A stretch of DNA of 64,000 nt from Ctena decussata (taxonomy: Eukaryota > Mollusca > Bivalvia > Lucinida > Lucinidae). The stretch covers positions 50,569,087-50,633,086 of the forward strand of contig OZ022508.1 of the NCBI GenBank assembly GCA_963989385.1, in the 5' to 3' direction. Positions 43,973-56,229 of the stretch are shown one piece after another (positions within the stretch are counted from its first letter, which is position 1; each line of letters starts with the position of its first letter). The position numbers and the translations under genes were made by a program. Below the pieces are notes generated by a model that was not told where the DNA came from, ran no database searches, and saw nothing but the letters and a program-made list of their open reading frames with translations.

Positions 43973-44284
43973 TTCACGCTAAATATAAATTTTAGTCCAG
44001 AAATTGCAGTTGCAGTTGTACCTACTTGAGCTCTTACAAGAGTTATCTATCTACTTTGATTATCAGCCGGCTCGGCCTCTTTCTTCGAGATTCAAGTAAA
44101 ATGGTCCGTTTCTTTTACTTTCTTTCTTTTGTGCTTAAGAATCAGGTAATTACAGAATGCTGGTAATATTTAAGTTTGACAAAGTTTTTTTATGTGTGAA
44201 AAATCATTTTCTCATTGCGGTCTGAAAAGTTTGTGGTCATCGGATGATGGCTTGCAATTTAACGTTCTTTTCAACAGTATTTCA
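43973..44284. other. No gene seen
   Basis: Nothing recognisable. Confidence 0.4.
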
Positions 44285-44450
44285 GTCATAGCAATTCGAT
44301 AGGAGGGTGACAATGAAAGACTTGTGCAATGGAACCTCGTTTACGGTTGAAAAGATTTCCTCCTTCAGCGGGATTCAAGCTCGGGACCGCTAGACAAGCA
44401 GGCGAACGTTAGCCTAATTATTCTACTGAGCTACTAGAGCTCCGGTGGCC
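44285..44450 (-). mobile_element. tRNA-derived SINE family 1, diverged minus-strand copy
   Basis: Reverse complement: CCGGAGCTCTAGTAGCTCAG, a B box GCTTGAATCCC, and the body to CTTTCATTGTCACC. An insertion near 44410 disturbs the A-box region. No target duplication found. Confidence 0.75.
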
Positions 44451-45689
44451 ATCGATCCGGAAACTTTGTGGTCATTAGGGCACCTCAGCAGATTTTTTTT
44501 TAATTTCTGTTCTACGTAGCCTTGTGGTCTTTTATTCCCCAGCTTAGAAATTCCTGAGGACTGCTACTGAGCAAAATACACATTTTGCAGAGAAATACTG
44601 ATCATACAATGGAAGAGCCTGATTCATTTTCTTCCTTTCTTTCGTGCATTATTTCGTCAAGAAGTAGATTTAAGATGTATTTCTTACATTACCGCTTTAT
44701 AGACAATTTATTGTTCCGATGAAACATTAAAACCTATTTTTTCTTCTTAAAAATTGGGATACCCTGAAGATTTGGACATCGCTATAGATACTTTTAAAGT
44801 GATTCTGTGGACAGAGCAGTCTTGTTTTGGTTTAGATTTGCTTACACCCCAAACACAGTGTGGGTATAGATCCTTTCGGAAATATTTTATGTTAGTGCAG
44901 AAACATTAAGCCTTGTATGCAAAGTGCTGTACCAGGCATTGTCTCAAACTTCTGAATACCAAGTTCATGCTCCGTTCAATTATCTATATATTTTCTTTAT
45001 GCTGCCGTCAAATATGCTGAAACTTTTACTTAAAAGTTCAAGAATAATTGCATTTTAAGCTGACTGGAATTTATCCGGAGAAGCAACTCTGCATCATTTA
45101 GCCTCCTTCATAAATCTTAAAGAAAATAACTCGTGTGCAGGAAACTGTAAAAATAGCAATTTGATACAGGATGGCTGGTTGATGTAAGGTATATTGAAGG
45201 TGTATGGGCACACATCCGTAAATTTCTGCCACTTGGTCGCAGCTGCTGCAGCAAGAAGCAATATAGGAGTTCACTTTTTCGTATGTCTGTCAGTTTTCCG
45301 TTAGTTCGCACGTCCTCAATTAGGCCCTACTTCTACTCTAACCTTATTTCCATTATTCTGAAAATATGATACATACAATCACCAAGCTTAGTTATACTGA
45401 TTTCTTCATTTTTAAAACTTTTCTGATTTGGTAAAATTTTACATTCAAAATTACTTTATCTCTGGCGCTTAAGTCCATTTCTCTTAAACTGTGACACTTG
45501 CAATTTAACAAACCTGGCATAAGGTTTCTTTTAAGCATTTACAGGGATGACTACTCTTGACTTATACTTCACACTCTGATGACTTTATAAAATTCTGTGT
45601 CGACCTTAGCATTCAAGTCCCATTTCTCATGCCTATTATCATTTCTTCTAATGTCCTTCTGGATGCTGCTATTATTTGTACATTTACCC
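44451..45689. other. No gene seen
   Basis: GAAGGTGTATGGGCACACAT near 45197 is a short phrase also seen near 56000 and 61110 (GGTRARTGGGCACAC), probably a dispersed repeat end. No coding sequence. Confidence 0.35.
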
Positions 45690-46420
45690 TTGCCTTATAT
45701 TCTATGCTATGCTGGCTTTGATACATTTGAAACCAACTTCGCATCCTCAGTTGCATAGCCTCTAGTGTTTCAGCTCATTTCTCACTATTTCACCTGTAAT
45801 CACCTGTAATCAGCTACCGTTGTTACAACTATCAGACACAGCATAAATATTTTTCTCCGGCTTGTCATCTGAATCATAGGACTACTGAATACACTCAAAG
45901 CTTATGTACTCACACATTGTTGACTAACGACCTTCAAACTGTTGATGCTCGATCTAGCCAATACTATCACTCTTTTCTACCTTCAACTATTAGAAACTGG
46001 AATAGCTGAGATTAAACAATCCGATTCTCTTAATTCATTCAAACATTCCCTCAGTAAGGACAAACCATTAGTACCTAGCTATTTTTTATATTGTTAGCAG
46101 ACAAGCACAGATTCTTCACACTCGTATTCGAACTAATTGTAGCTCATTGAACCTAGATCTATTCCTCAAGAACATCACCGAATCACCATTGTGTTGTTGT
46201 GGCAGTATTGAGAATGCGCAGCACTTCTTTTTTCACTGTAGATATTATGAAGTACAACGTAGAGAACTGATGATTGAAATTTCTCCTTACTTGAACCATT
46301 AAACTATTGTTGACTGGTGATTCAAATCTATCACCAGAAATAAACAAGAAAATATTTTTAAAAGTACATAAATATATCATTGATACACATCGTTTTTGAA
46401 ACCTCATTGAACCCGCATTA
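45690..46420 (+). pseudogene. LINE C ORF2 C-terminus, decayed
   Basis: Best stretches, in shifting frames: SSQYYHSFLPSTIRNWNS, EIKQSDSLNSFKHSLSKDKP, then RQAQILHTRIRTNCSSLNLD, LFLKNITESPLC, and a zinc-knuckle-like CCCGSIENAQHFFFHC followed by RYYEVQRREL. This is the common end of a mollusc LINE ORF2: the region after the RT, with a CCHC-type knuckle. At least two frameshifts and an in-frame stop near 46098. Anything upstream of 45930 is too decayed to read with confidence. Confidence 0.75.
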
Positions 46421-47010
46421 TATACATGCGACTTGTTCTAACTATCAGTTAACGACCAAGATCTGACTGCCTCTCGAAATCTGCGCCCCATCTCCCCCTT
46501 CCTTTGATGATCTAATTTTTTTGCCATTTTTTCCAGTTCACTAATATTTTCTATTTTGTAAATGTTGTTCTTTGTAGTTCCTGTCCTTGTAAAAATGTTC
46601 ACAGTGAATTGATGTCGTAAATTTAATAGCCACTCAGAGAGTATGCATGGATGCTTATATAAATCTTGCAAAAAACTGCAAAATATTAGTTCTTGTTGTT
46701 GTTTTTTTCACTGTGAACACGATTACAATTACAGAATCCTAAAGATGTTGTTTTTTGTTTTTCATTACTTAAACTTTTTTTCATATAAATTCATCTACTT
46801 TATAGTTTAAGATGTGTATTTAAACAAACGTTATACATGTTTCTACTTTACACAGACCGTTTCTTTCTGCCATATAGTATACATTTTATTCATGTTCAGG
46901 AGAAGAGCTCTATAAGCTATCAGCTTCCGTTCTGATCCTCTTTCATTGTGTTGTTGTCTGTTGTTTACATGTTGTAATGTATATTCTTGAAAATAAAGTA
47001 TGTTTAAACC
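46421..47010 (+). other. Probable 3' untranslated region of LINE C
   Basis: Follows the ORF end, AT-rich, closing with TGAAAATAAAGTATGTTTAAACC at 46987-47009, a poly(A)-signal-like AATAAA end. Inference from position. Confidence 0.45.
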
Positions 47011-48519
47011 AATGGAAAAAAGTGTCTCTTGGCGCACCAAATTCTCTCCTTTAAAGACTTTGCCTCAGTTGAAAAGGGAGACAAAAATGAAAGTAGAAGA
47101 GATGCTTCCCCTAGAGATGCACCCATCTAGATTAAAAACTTGATACAGTTTGGTGACTGTGAACGATTTGTTATGGTTAGAAAGAAACTGGTTGCCTTAT
47201 TGTTTTTAAGTTCCGGCTTTGACAATAAATGTGTAGAATTGTCATAAAAACGCTGCTACAAGTTTCTGAGAAGAGAGACCGCACATCCAATGCATGTTTG
47301 TACTTTTTAATACTAAACACCTCTTTCAAATGCCCACAAGTTCATTTTGTTTTACAGGTCAACTGAGCCCGGGCGTTGTTTATTTAAGAAAATATGCTGC
47401 GGACTTGGAAAAAGTATAAAACTTAAGATGACATTTTTTCAACTGTGCAAAGAGTTATCAGGAATCATTTCCAGGGACTCAATGCTCAAGGACAATGGTA
47501 TATTTATGGAGAGGCTGCTTCATACTGCTCAGACGCAGAAGTGTGCCTAAGCCCAACTGCCCCAAACCAAATATGAAGGCGGAACCTAAAACACTTCAGG
47601 ATTATTTCATTGGCATTTAACAATAGAAAGTTTTCACATTCCGAAAGATTAAAAATTGCAAATCAAAATGTGAAAAATAAATCTATGTCTAGATTTACTT
47701 GAGAAAAAAGCTAAGCCAACATGTTGCTTGTTGGCATGTAACGACGATGTCAGTTGCCATGGAAACATTTTTTTCTGATTTCAGATTGCTGGATGAGAAA
47801 AGATTAATTTTATCTAATTCTTTTTATGTCTGCAGATATTATATCATTTTAAAAAGAACTTTTGAAAGCATAAGGCATCTAAGTCAAAGACCGCTTGAAA
47901 ATGTTTTTTGAAACTTGAAGATCTCATTTTTGGGTCAGTGTGACAAGAGTCAAATTTCTCAGAAACCGCTCATTAAACTGAGTTGAAATTACATATATGC
48001 ACTCCAGCATTATCAAGCTATCAGTAAATGGTGATATCTCATTTTCGCTTATGGGCCTCATTTGGACCCAAAACCTCATGGTCATATGACATTAACCTTA
48101 ACTCAATTCTTACATCCTTATATTACATCTTCAATTCTTAATCCTTATATTACATGTATTTAAAACTGTAGGGAGAAAAACTCAAATACTAGTAAACTTA
48201 TCCTTGACAATGTCAAATACCTTGAAACAGCGATTTATGTACTAGCAGACAAAACCTAACATTAGTCAGGGTGAATACTTACATGTGTATTGTATTGTCT
48301 ATTATAACTTGAATATGTAAATTGGGTAGTGTAATTGACGTTGACGTTATACGTTAACCACCCGACGTACAGATGGCTAACCATGTGTCATTTTGTTTAG
48401 TATATAATGTAGTTTCAGAAAATTATAGGGTACAAAACTATCCCTATGGTCAGCTCATTTCAATGTCTATGCAGTCTCCTTTATACTCTTAAAACAAACA
48501 AACACACACACTTTTACGA
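47011..48519. other. No confident gene
   Basis: TTTTGTTTTACAG at 47346-47358 looks like a splice acceptor and is followed by a frame reading QLSPGVVYLRKYAADLEKV before a stop. No family recognised and downstream frames are broken, so it may be a pseudogene fragment. Confidence 0.3.
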
Positions 48520-48521
48520 TA

Positions 48522-49526
48522 TAGTATTCCTCAAAATTATTGAGAATTATTGCAAAGTGAAAATTAAGCACTGGTAGTTGACAGGTCATGTATATACTTA
48601 ATATCTTTGTTCACTTAGTTAACAACATCCCTTTGTGAACGTTTTAGCATACCAGTATTACTTATATGTTTGAGTCACAAATGTTATCTCCCATTGAATT
48701 GTGCAACCCAGCGATTTTTGTCTGACTGGAAAATTATGTACATTTACCAAATAGAATTGATATTTGTGGAAAAGATAATGACAAATCATTTGATTTTTGA
48801 ATGTTTTTCTCATCTCGTGATAAAGTGCTGGCGAACTGAAAACAGAATTTAGTGTGAGCTAATCAGCTGTAGATGCTGCTAGCATGCAAACACGTGACTT
48901 CATTTCGAAAAAGTGCCTGAAACTGGGGAAAATTGCAATTTTGACAGAGGGCATGTTGCTCTGATTCATTCTTATTCTATACATCTCGACAGAATCGGCA
49001 CAAAACCATGTGTTTTGTAAGGCTTAGTAAACGTGCTTTAAGGGATATGAGTTTTGACACGATTATCTATACCTTGCTAAAAATATTCCATTCAGATCAC
49101 TAGCAGATCAGATTTTTTGCCGTTTCTCATACCTTCATTATTCTTCCTATAATATAACAGCCAGTCTCTGACTCAGAAACTGGAATTAGTAACTATAAAT
49201 CGTGCAAAATATCAAAGGCAACATTAATAATGTAGTTGATGTTGAACAATGGAGAAAATAAACTATTTTACCTGTGATAGTGTATTTCTAGCAAAGGTAG
49301 TATAGCAAAACATAGTCGAAATCAAGGTATATATTTTACAGGGGTGTACCCTAGCCCATCTTTACCTACCACTGACAAAAGAAAATGCATCATATTGTCA
49401 TTTTTGTATATCAAACTTGAAAAAGAGGTTCTTTTATTGTATTTTACGCGTTTAAAATATTGTTGAACATCTATGGCAAGCAACTGTGTGCCAAAATGCG
49501 ATTTTCAATAATTTTGAGGAATACTG
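48522..49526. mobile_element. mariner-like TIR element without transposase
   Basis: AGTATTCCTCAAAATTATTG at 48523 is inverted at 49504-49525 (CAATAATTTTGAGGAATACT), with TA at 48520-48521 and 49527-49528. 1.0 kb, no long frame. Confidence 0.68.
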
Positions 49527-49528
49527 TA

Positions 49529-50089
49529 TGTGGAAAGATTCATGATTTTAATATGCCGTGCCCAGCTTTGGCGCATGAACATCCATGGTAGGCGTTTTCA
49601 AAAGGAAACTTCGAATACCATGACCAACCGCCTCATATTTGTCTGCCAAACGCATTTCGATTGTGCCTCAAGCCAACCTTGTAATAAACTTATAAATCAT
49701 CAGAAACATCCGAAAATGGGGGAAACCAGCTTTTTAAATGACGTCATGTGTTCAACAGCTTTGTACTGATTGTGCAAATCAAATCGCACACAATTACGCA
49801 CATATTGTATAAAATGTATTTCTGAATAATATCTTATTCCTCGTTTAGATCAGAATTTTTTATGTATTCAAAAATTGTATAGGAGGGTAAATGCTATAAT
49901 TTCATCTTTCGGAAGAACCACTGTTTAGTTGGTTCAGAGTGTCAATAGTCGAACCTACTAATTTTCAAATTCAAATTCTCCAAATTCTCGTTTTCTTTGT
50001 ACAATCTCTATAGTGAGATAATTTTTTTTTCGATAACGAATTCTATACTGAGTCATAAAAAGTTCCTACACATGAAACTCCTTGTGTTG
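49529..50089. other. No gene; holds a dispersed repeat at 49535-49660
   Basis: Counterpart of 42615-42760. No coding sequence. Confidence 0.4.
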
Positions 50090-51000
50090 GAAGCTTCGGA
50101 AGTTATGAACATTCTGCTTTTAAGGTGGTGATAATCACTGATTTGGGACAAAGACAAAAATCTGCATAAAATACTCAAAATAACACTGATCTTTCCAAAA
50201 CTTAGCAGATGCCTTCTTTATGTTGTCTCATAATTTAGAATCCCAAAATGCAGCATTTGTTAATGTAAAAAAGTGTTTTTATAAGGAAAGATCAAAGGGT
50301 AATTTTCTGCGAATAAATCTGAAAAAATAGTATCTTTGTTGAAAATATACTTAGTGCTTGTTGCATAATGGAGAGCGTCCTAGCAATTATTATTTAAAAC
50401 TCTTTCACACATTATCATGCTGAGCAGATGAAAAAAGATGCAGTCTGTGTCCAATTTTTTTTTGTGTGAAATTACACAGGTGAGACAGGTGAGACTATTT
50501 TAACAAGGTTGAACAATTTAATCTACACACCACTGATCATGTCAGTAATGTATTATTTAAACTGTAGTTTAACATAGGTATGCTTGCCTACCCTATATCT
50601 AATAAATGCGTCCAGTGTACATTGACTTTGTATATGGTTGAACATTTGAGAAAAAGCTACCGTTTTCATCTGTTCTATATTACAATTTGAGAAAGAGTTG
50701 GAATAAATAACTGCTAGAACGCTCTTCATTATGCAACAATGCACCTTCAGCAGTACGTAAATTTTCAATAACGAAATTATTTTTTCAAATTTATTCGCAG
50801 AAAATTACCCTTTGATCTTTCTTGATAAAAACACTTTTTTAAGCAGCATGTACGTCAATTTTGTATTCTAAACTGTAAAGAACAACAAAAATAAGAGGTC
50901 TGCTAACTTTCAGGGAGAAACATTACTTTTTATTGTTTTATGCAGATTTTTACATTTACCATAAATCACCACTTTAATGACTTCAGATGAGTATCCATTT
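50090..51000. repeat. Long inverted repeat (~300-bp arms)
   Basis: Left arm 50095-50410 and right arm 50690-50995 are inverted copies with mismatches: AAGGTGGTGATAATCAC / GTGATTTATGGT..., ATCTGCATAAAAT, AAGATCAAAGGGTAATTTTC (50289), TTGCATAATGGAGAGCGTCC (50363). The spacer is about 280 bp. No coding sequence. Confidence 0.8.
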
Positions 51001-52849
51001 TTCTATTGAACAGTTTTATTCGTTTTGTTTACTTAGGACTACGCATGCTACAGTGGTAGTTTGAATATGAAAGGGGTAAATTTTCATTTTCACAGGGTAA
51101 CATCATAAAAATGCTCAAATTTAAATTAATTTGAAACTGGATTGTGAATAATGCTTTCAAAGATTCTGTGACCTTTACACTAGAACAGGACTTAGGAAAG
51201 AATGCACACCAAAGAAACTAAAATTTGACCCCTTCTGATGTGAAAATTTAATCCACAACTAAGGGTACTGTGATTCCTTCAATGACTGTCTACACGTCAC
51301 TTTCAGTGGGATTTCCCTACAAATTTGAAATCGTAACGGCTTCCTGGCGAGTAACAATTCTATATTATACAATGAAAACAATTGCATAACAAAAATGTTT
51401 ATGAAAGACGGACAGGTACAGTACCTTGAAATTCGCTATATTTTTCATTCAAAGGGAGATAATCTGAGAATTTGAAGAAATTAAACTTCGCATGTAAAGC
51501 CTTAGTACAAGATATTGGACATTTTAAGCGTTTTTCGAGGTGCAAGCAAAATTTATTGCTGCGCATGCGCAATAAATGAGATGCATTCAAATTAAAGGCC
51601 CTATTGCTCTATCAGCGTGACAAATTTTAGCATGAGGTATCGCTGCAAGCTTGTCAGCATATTTTCGTCAGTATAAATTACCGTGATTAGCCAGCTTTAA
51701 ACAAATTAAACATTCTTGTGTCTCAAATAACAAGGGTTTGAAAAATTATTGGCAACTAAAATGACCTACTTTCGATTTCATTAAGTTGAATAAAATGGTA
51801 AAAATACAATGTACAGGCATGGAGTCCCAATCACTTTTTCACCTATGTTTACATAGCATTGCCAGACGGGAAACCAGAACAGAAAATTTTAATTTGTGCA
51901 GCGATTTGTTATTTTTCAAAAACTTGATTGTCTCTACTTCTTGCCACTTATGTGACTCGGTATATGCACATCAATCTACATTTTATTACCGAACGTGAAG
52001 ATTGAACCGCCTTTTACAATGATTTGAGTTTAGACGTTTTTACTTCTAATAGGACCATGAAGACTTTAACTCTTATTGAATATTGTCAGATAGCTGTTAA
52101 ATGGATTGACGATTTTCTGAGCATTTCATTCCTTGGCGGCTCTCTAAATATACATGAGTCTCAGTTAACTCCAATAAGCACTAGGTTCCTTGAAAATAGT
52201 TGGTATCGTTACTTTTGTGACCAAGTATATAACGTGAAACGTATATGTCTGATCGCGGATCACTATGGTAACAGCTACCTTACAAAATAATTCTAGAGGT
52301 CTAGTGAAATTGAATAAATAAAGACAAAATCTCAGCACTGTCAAAATCTCATTGCTGTTGCTGTGCTGTGCTTATAGTTAATTTCACGATCAAAGACGCG
52401 AAAACGTCCGCGCTCCCCCAACCCCTGCCCCCGCTCCCCCCCCCCCCCTGCGCCCCCTCAAAAGAAAAATAAATATAATAAAAATAACATCCTACCTCAT
52501 TTTAACAATTTATAAGACGGGAGAACCGGCTAACACTGCAGAGATACTAAGCGCACAAAAATGCCCTATGCCGCTGTTGCTAAGCGTTTGGTTTGTATTT
52601 TGTCATCATAAGTAAGATTCTTTGGAAGCAAGGAATACATCAAAGAACAGAATATAGCAGACTCGGTTTAATTGAGTCTGTTCATGTGCGACACCAGCCA
52701 CGCCCCGAGCAGCGGCATAAATTTCGGCTTCAAAATGTGTCAATTTTTCGAAGTCGTGTGTGTGTTGGGGCATGATAGGGATTGAGAAGGATGTATCAAT
52801 GCAAAGGGAGCTTCTAAACAAAATATTATAACATGCAAGATAGAGAGGT
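51001..52849. other. No gene seen
   Basis: Includes a C-run at about 52436-52450 in a Pro-codon-like stretch (ACCCCTGCCCCCGCTCC). The LamG-like gene to the right probably has further exons or intron here, but none was identified. Confidence 0.35.
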
Positions 52850-52861
52850 TGCCATTGTGCA

Positions 52862-53060
52862 GGAGCCCCGGTAGCTCAGTGGGTTGCCTACTCGACTGCT
52901 TGCCTACTTACCTAGCAGACTCGAGTTCGAGCCCCACTTGAGGCGAGAATCTTTCCTATCGTAAACAGGCACAGCCTTTGATAATCACTCTCCCATCGTC
53001 CTGATATGACTGAATTACTAATGAAAACGACGTAAGATCGCAAGTCATCCATCCAGCCTA
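52862..53060 (+). mobile_element. tRNA-derived SINE family 1 in an intron, with target duplication
   Basis: CCCGGTAGCTCAGTGGGTTG (A box), GAGTTCGAGCCCC (B box), ending CAAGTCATCCATCC. Target duplication TGCCATTGTGCA at 52850-52861 and 53061-53072, perfect over 12 bp. It lies 26 bp beyond the donor end of the exon at 53098-53459, antisense to it. Confidence 0.92.
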
Positions 53061-53097
53061 TGCCATTGTGCATGACGATGATCAAATTGAAGCTTAC

Positions 53098-53459
53098 CTT
53101 CGGTAAGTCTTTAACAGCGACATGCTTATAAATTCCTCGATGGTTACTCAAGCCATAGTAGGTCTCCTCAGAATCAACAGCCACAACCAATGGCGAGGTA
53201 AAATCGCAGTCGCCATTGTACACCAAAGCCTGGCGCTTTGTTTGTTTGGATACATCTGTATCTAAACTGTATCTAACGTTAATTTCTAAATTGTCACCTA
53301 TTTCTGCATTAGCAAATCTAGGTATTATGAGTGCGCCATCGCCTTGAAAACAAGCACTTCCATTTTTTATGGTTACATTTATTGCTTCCACGTGAAGATT
53401 ATTTCCAGATATATCTTTAACTTCTGTCACAAATTCCAGCTCTAGTTCATTCTTGCAGG
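53098..53459 (-). CDS. Single exon of a LamG-like domain, Pif/BMSP-type shell matrix protein (partial gene)
   Basis: On the minus strand a polypyrimidine-AG acceptor (TTTCTTTCTTTTTTAG) precedes 53459 and a consensus donor (AAG|GTAAGC) follows 53098. The exon carries 2 nt of a split codon then 120 codons with no stop. The peptide runs CKNELELEFVTEVKDISGN, GSACFQGDGALIIPRFAN, EIGDNLEINVRY, KRQALVYNGDCD, PLVVAVDSEETYYGL. The spacing IPRF-x-NxE-x-G-x-xLxIxxRY ... QALV-x-NGDC is that of the LamG-like domain of molluscan Pif/BMSP-type shell proteins, which act in chitin- and mineral-associated extracellular matrix. Only the N-terminal half of the domain is here; the neighbouring exons were not found. 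No signal peptide expected in an internal exon. Alternative: another LamG-containing secreted protein. Confidence 0.62.
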
Positions 53460-53588
53460 CTAAAAAAGAAAGAAAATAATATCTCAGACAAGATATTCTC
53501 GAGGACTTCTATATAATCTAATCTTTCTAATCTTATCTTTTTGTCTTGCCGTCTCGGCGGCAAGCCAGTATTCAAGTGGTTTAGTGCT

Positions 53589-54366
53589 ACCGAGTTATTT
53601 TCGGAAGAAACGATACGTTACACTTAGTCGGAAAATCCCCGGAGAGTGTGTACTGCAACGATTCGTTCTAAACTTTTTTAGGGCCGCAAAATTTATACAA
53701 AGAGATTGGAAAGCTCGTTCCGGTTTGAGACTGCATTTCTTCATTATTTTCTTCACAGATACAACAGAGACCTCGTCCGATTTTGTCTATTTTTATCAGT
53801 ATCCGATTTACCTCATCTGCTAGAAATAACAGATGGAAACTTTAATATTATATTTTTGATAGTACATGTACTTTTTTTTTAATATTTCCGTTGAAAAGCA
53901 CGTTTTTCTTTTACAAGTGCCTTGAACTTGGCCACATTTCTTTATCTTTTTATAAACTGATTGCATTAAAAATGAAACTCTGAATTTAATGCAAAGTAAT
54001 TGGCTTTGCATCCGAAGAAATATACAAAAACCTGTGTAAGAAACAGTGTTTATATATAGCAATAGCGCAAAGCATTAGCAATTCCAAAAATCGTGCAGCG
54101 GTGTCGCAAAGAATAGGCCTTAGGGCATCGCATAATCTGACTGGTCAGAGCAGCCGGCACACTGTCCAGCGCCGGTGCATTCATGGGATCTGATCCAGTC
54201 TTTTTCGGCATATATTGTCTTCATGATGATCCATGCTGCAGACATCTTTCATGCTGAGGATATATTGCGGCTCTTGAAAAAGTTTAGAACGAATCGTTGC
54301 AGTACACACTCTTCTGGTATTTTCCGACTAAGTGTGGCGTATCGTTTCTTCCGAAAATAACTCGTT
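53589..54366. mobile_element. TIR/foldback element with ~90-bp arms
   Basis: GAGTTATTTTCGGAAGAAAC at 53594 onward, through TGTGTACTGCAACGATTCGT to AAACTTTTT (about 53684), is matched inverted at 54272-54363. Arms differ at only a few sites. 0.78 kb, no transposase. Confidence 0.78.
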
Positions 54367-54703
54367 ATCTCTAGTTATCTCTAGAGCAGTCTCATCTAGA
54401 TCTACACTGTTTGCTGCAACATGTTTATCCAGTTTCAGAGTGAGGTACATTTCAGATGCATATGTGGTCACGTAATATGACATGCATTTGTCAAAATTAG
54501 AATATGGAGGAAGGTTTCCCTAGACTTACACAACTGATGGTTAAAGAATTTGTAATAAAGTAAAAACGATTCAAGTCCTCAGATGCACGGACAGGTAATG
54601 GTATTTGGAGGACCCAAAACAAATGGATTTAGATAAAGATCTTTGTTAGTCTAATGGATACTTGTAATATTGCTTTGATTAACTCAAGCATTTTGGAGAA
54701 GAG
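54367..54703. other. No gene seen
   Basis: Nothing recognisable. Confidence 0.4.
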
Positions 54704-54714
54704 TATCATATTGC

Positions 54715-54997
54715 GAGGAGAGGCGCGGTAGTCGAGTGGTTAGAGTGGCTCGGCTATTGTGCAGAAAGTCACCGTAAGGTCGTGAGTTCGCGGCTCACTG
54801 TCGCCATACGATGACTGGAAAACTCTCTCTGTCAACCCAGCAGTAAATGGGTACCTTTTTCGAATCAGGGAAGGATAAGGCAGCGAAAGGAGAGGGATGG
54901 GCTCCGCCTTTCATCAGCTGTGCCCAAGATACAGTGGGTCTCTAACCCCCACTGCCCCTACGGCTATTAGGCTATGGGACACCTTTACCTTTACCTT
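54715..54997 (+). mobile_element. tRNA-derived SINE family 2, complete copy with target duplication
   Basis: GGCGCGGTAGTCGAGTGGTT (A box), GTCGTGAGTTCGCGGCTCAC, CTGTCAACCCAGCAGTAAAT, ending in (ACCTTT)n. Target duplication TATCATATTGC at 54704-54714 and 54998-55008, 11 bp perfect. 283 bp; closest to the copy at 29471. Confidence 0.92.
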
Positions 54998-55008
54998 TAT
55001 CATATTGC

Positions 55009-56229
55009 AGAGCCTGTATGTAAGTTACCAGGCGAATCTGACCTCCAGAGTAACATACAGATTCGACTCGAGCCAGGCCAAAATCTACCCATGCAAATCC
55101 AGTACTCCAGTGCTCAGACGATAATTGTGTTGACTGGATTAAAATGCCGAGCATTCTGATTCACTTCACGAGAAACCCTGCTTCACGCCAACAAAGACAT
55201 ATGTGAAAACCGACTATCCTCCCCGTGCATTCCGTCTCCGGACATGAAGAGCTGATCGTACAGGCGCGAGATGGCCCTTCTCTCGGAATGGTTCAGAATG
55301 GCAAATACGTTAATAATTATTTCTGACAATAATAACATTAATAATTATAATAATAAAAGAATCAGTAACGGTATGTAGATTGCCAATGGCACAGTGAATA
55401 AAAAAAAACTATTATTATTTCATCATGCTAGCACTCACGCGTACATGCACACCTTCACTGTAGATACTGATGTAGATGATAGATTTTATTCAATTCCAAT
55501 AGCCCAACTGGACTTTGAGGATACAACATAATACAAATAGCGAACAGTGCAATGCAAGCAATATAAAATCACTCGATAACGAACAACCCAACTGGCACAT
55601 AGTTCCGAATCAACATTGATTCAACCTTGAATCAACTTCACGACGTTGAATCAACGTCGAGTCAATGAATATTCATCACCAAGTGCCCTGTGGAAACTAA
55701 TGCGCAATCTAAATATAAATACTGAACATCCAATTATACAAAATCTGTGGACTGAGAAATTTTACCATATACTTTGCATTTGAATATCTGCCTTTCGGAA
55801 CTCAAATACCAAATTTGAACAAAAGAAATATTCTATAACCGATAGTTCCTCGAATTTACGTGGAGAAAGAGTTTTTAACGTTTCGCACTTCAAACAAAAC
55901 AAATTTAATCTTGTTAAAAATGCCAAACCACAACTCTTCACCACTGTATACAAATATTCACTGTAAATTAACGTTCACGTATTCAAGGTAAGTGGGCACA
56001 CATTCAGGGGGAATAACTTGGAAGGACCACATTGTCTACAGAAGCAAACAGGAAGTCATGAAAATTATCTCCCACTGAAAAATGGCGAAAAAATCATGAA
56101 TGTGTACCTATATACCTTTGCAACATTGTTTATTTTATGTTGTTGTTTTTTGTTTCCTTTTAAATTCGAATTTATGACCATTTTGCATATAAATAAAATA
56201 TATGTTCTATAAAAACATGCAAATACCAC
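55009..56229. other. No gene; TTGAATCAACGTC-type repeats at 55610-55670
   Basis: ATTGATTCAACC, TTGAATCAACTT, CGTTGAATCAACGTC and GAGTCAATG follow each other, making a short degenerate repeat with inverted character. GGTAAGTGGGCACACAT near 55988 is a dispersed phrase. Confidence 0.4.
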
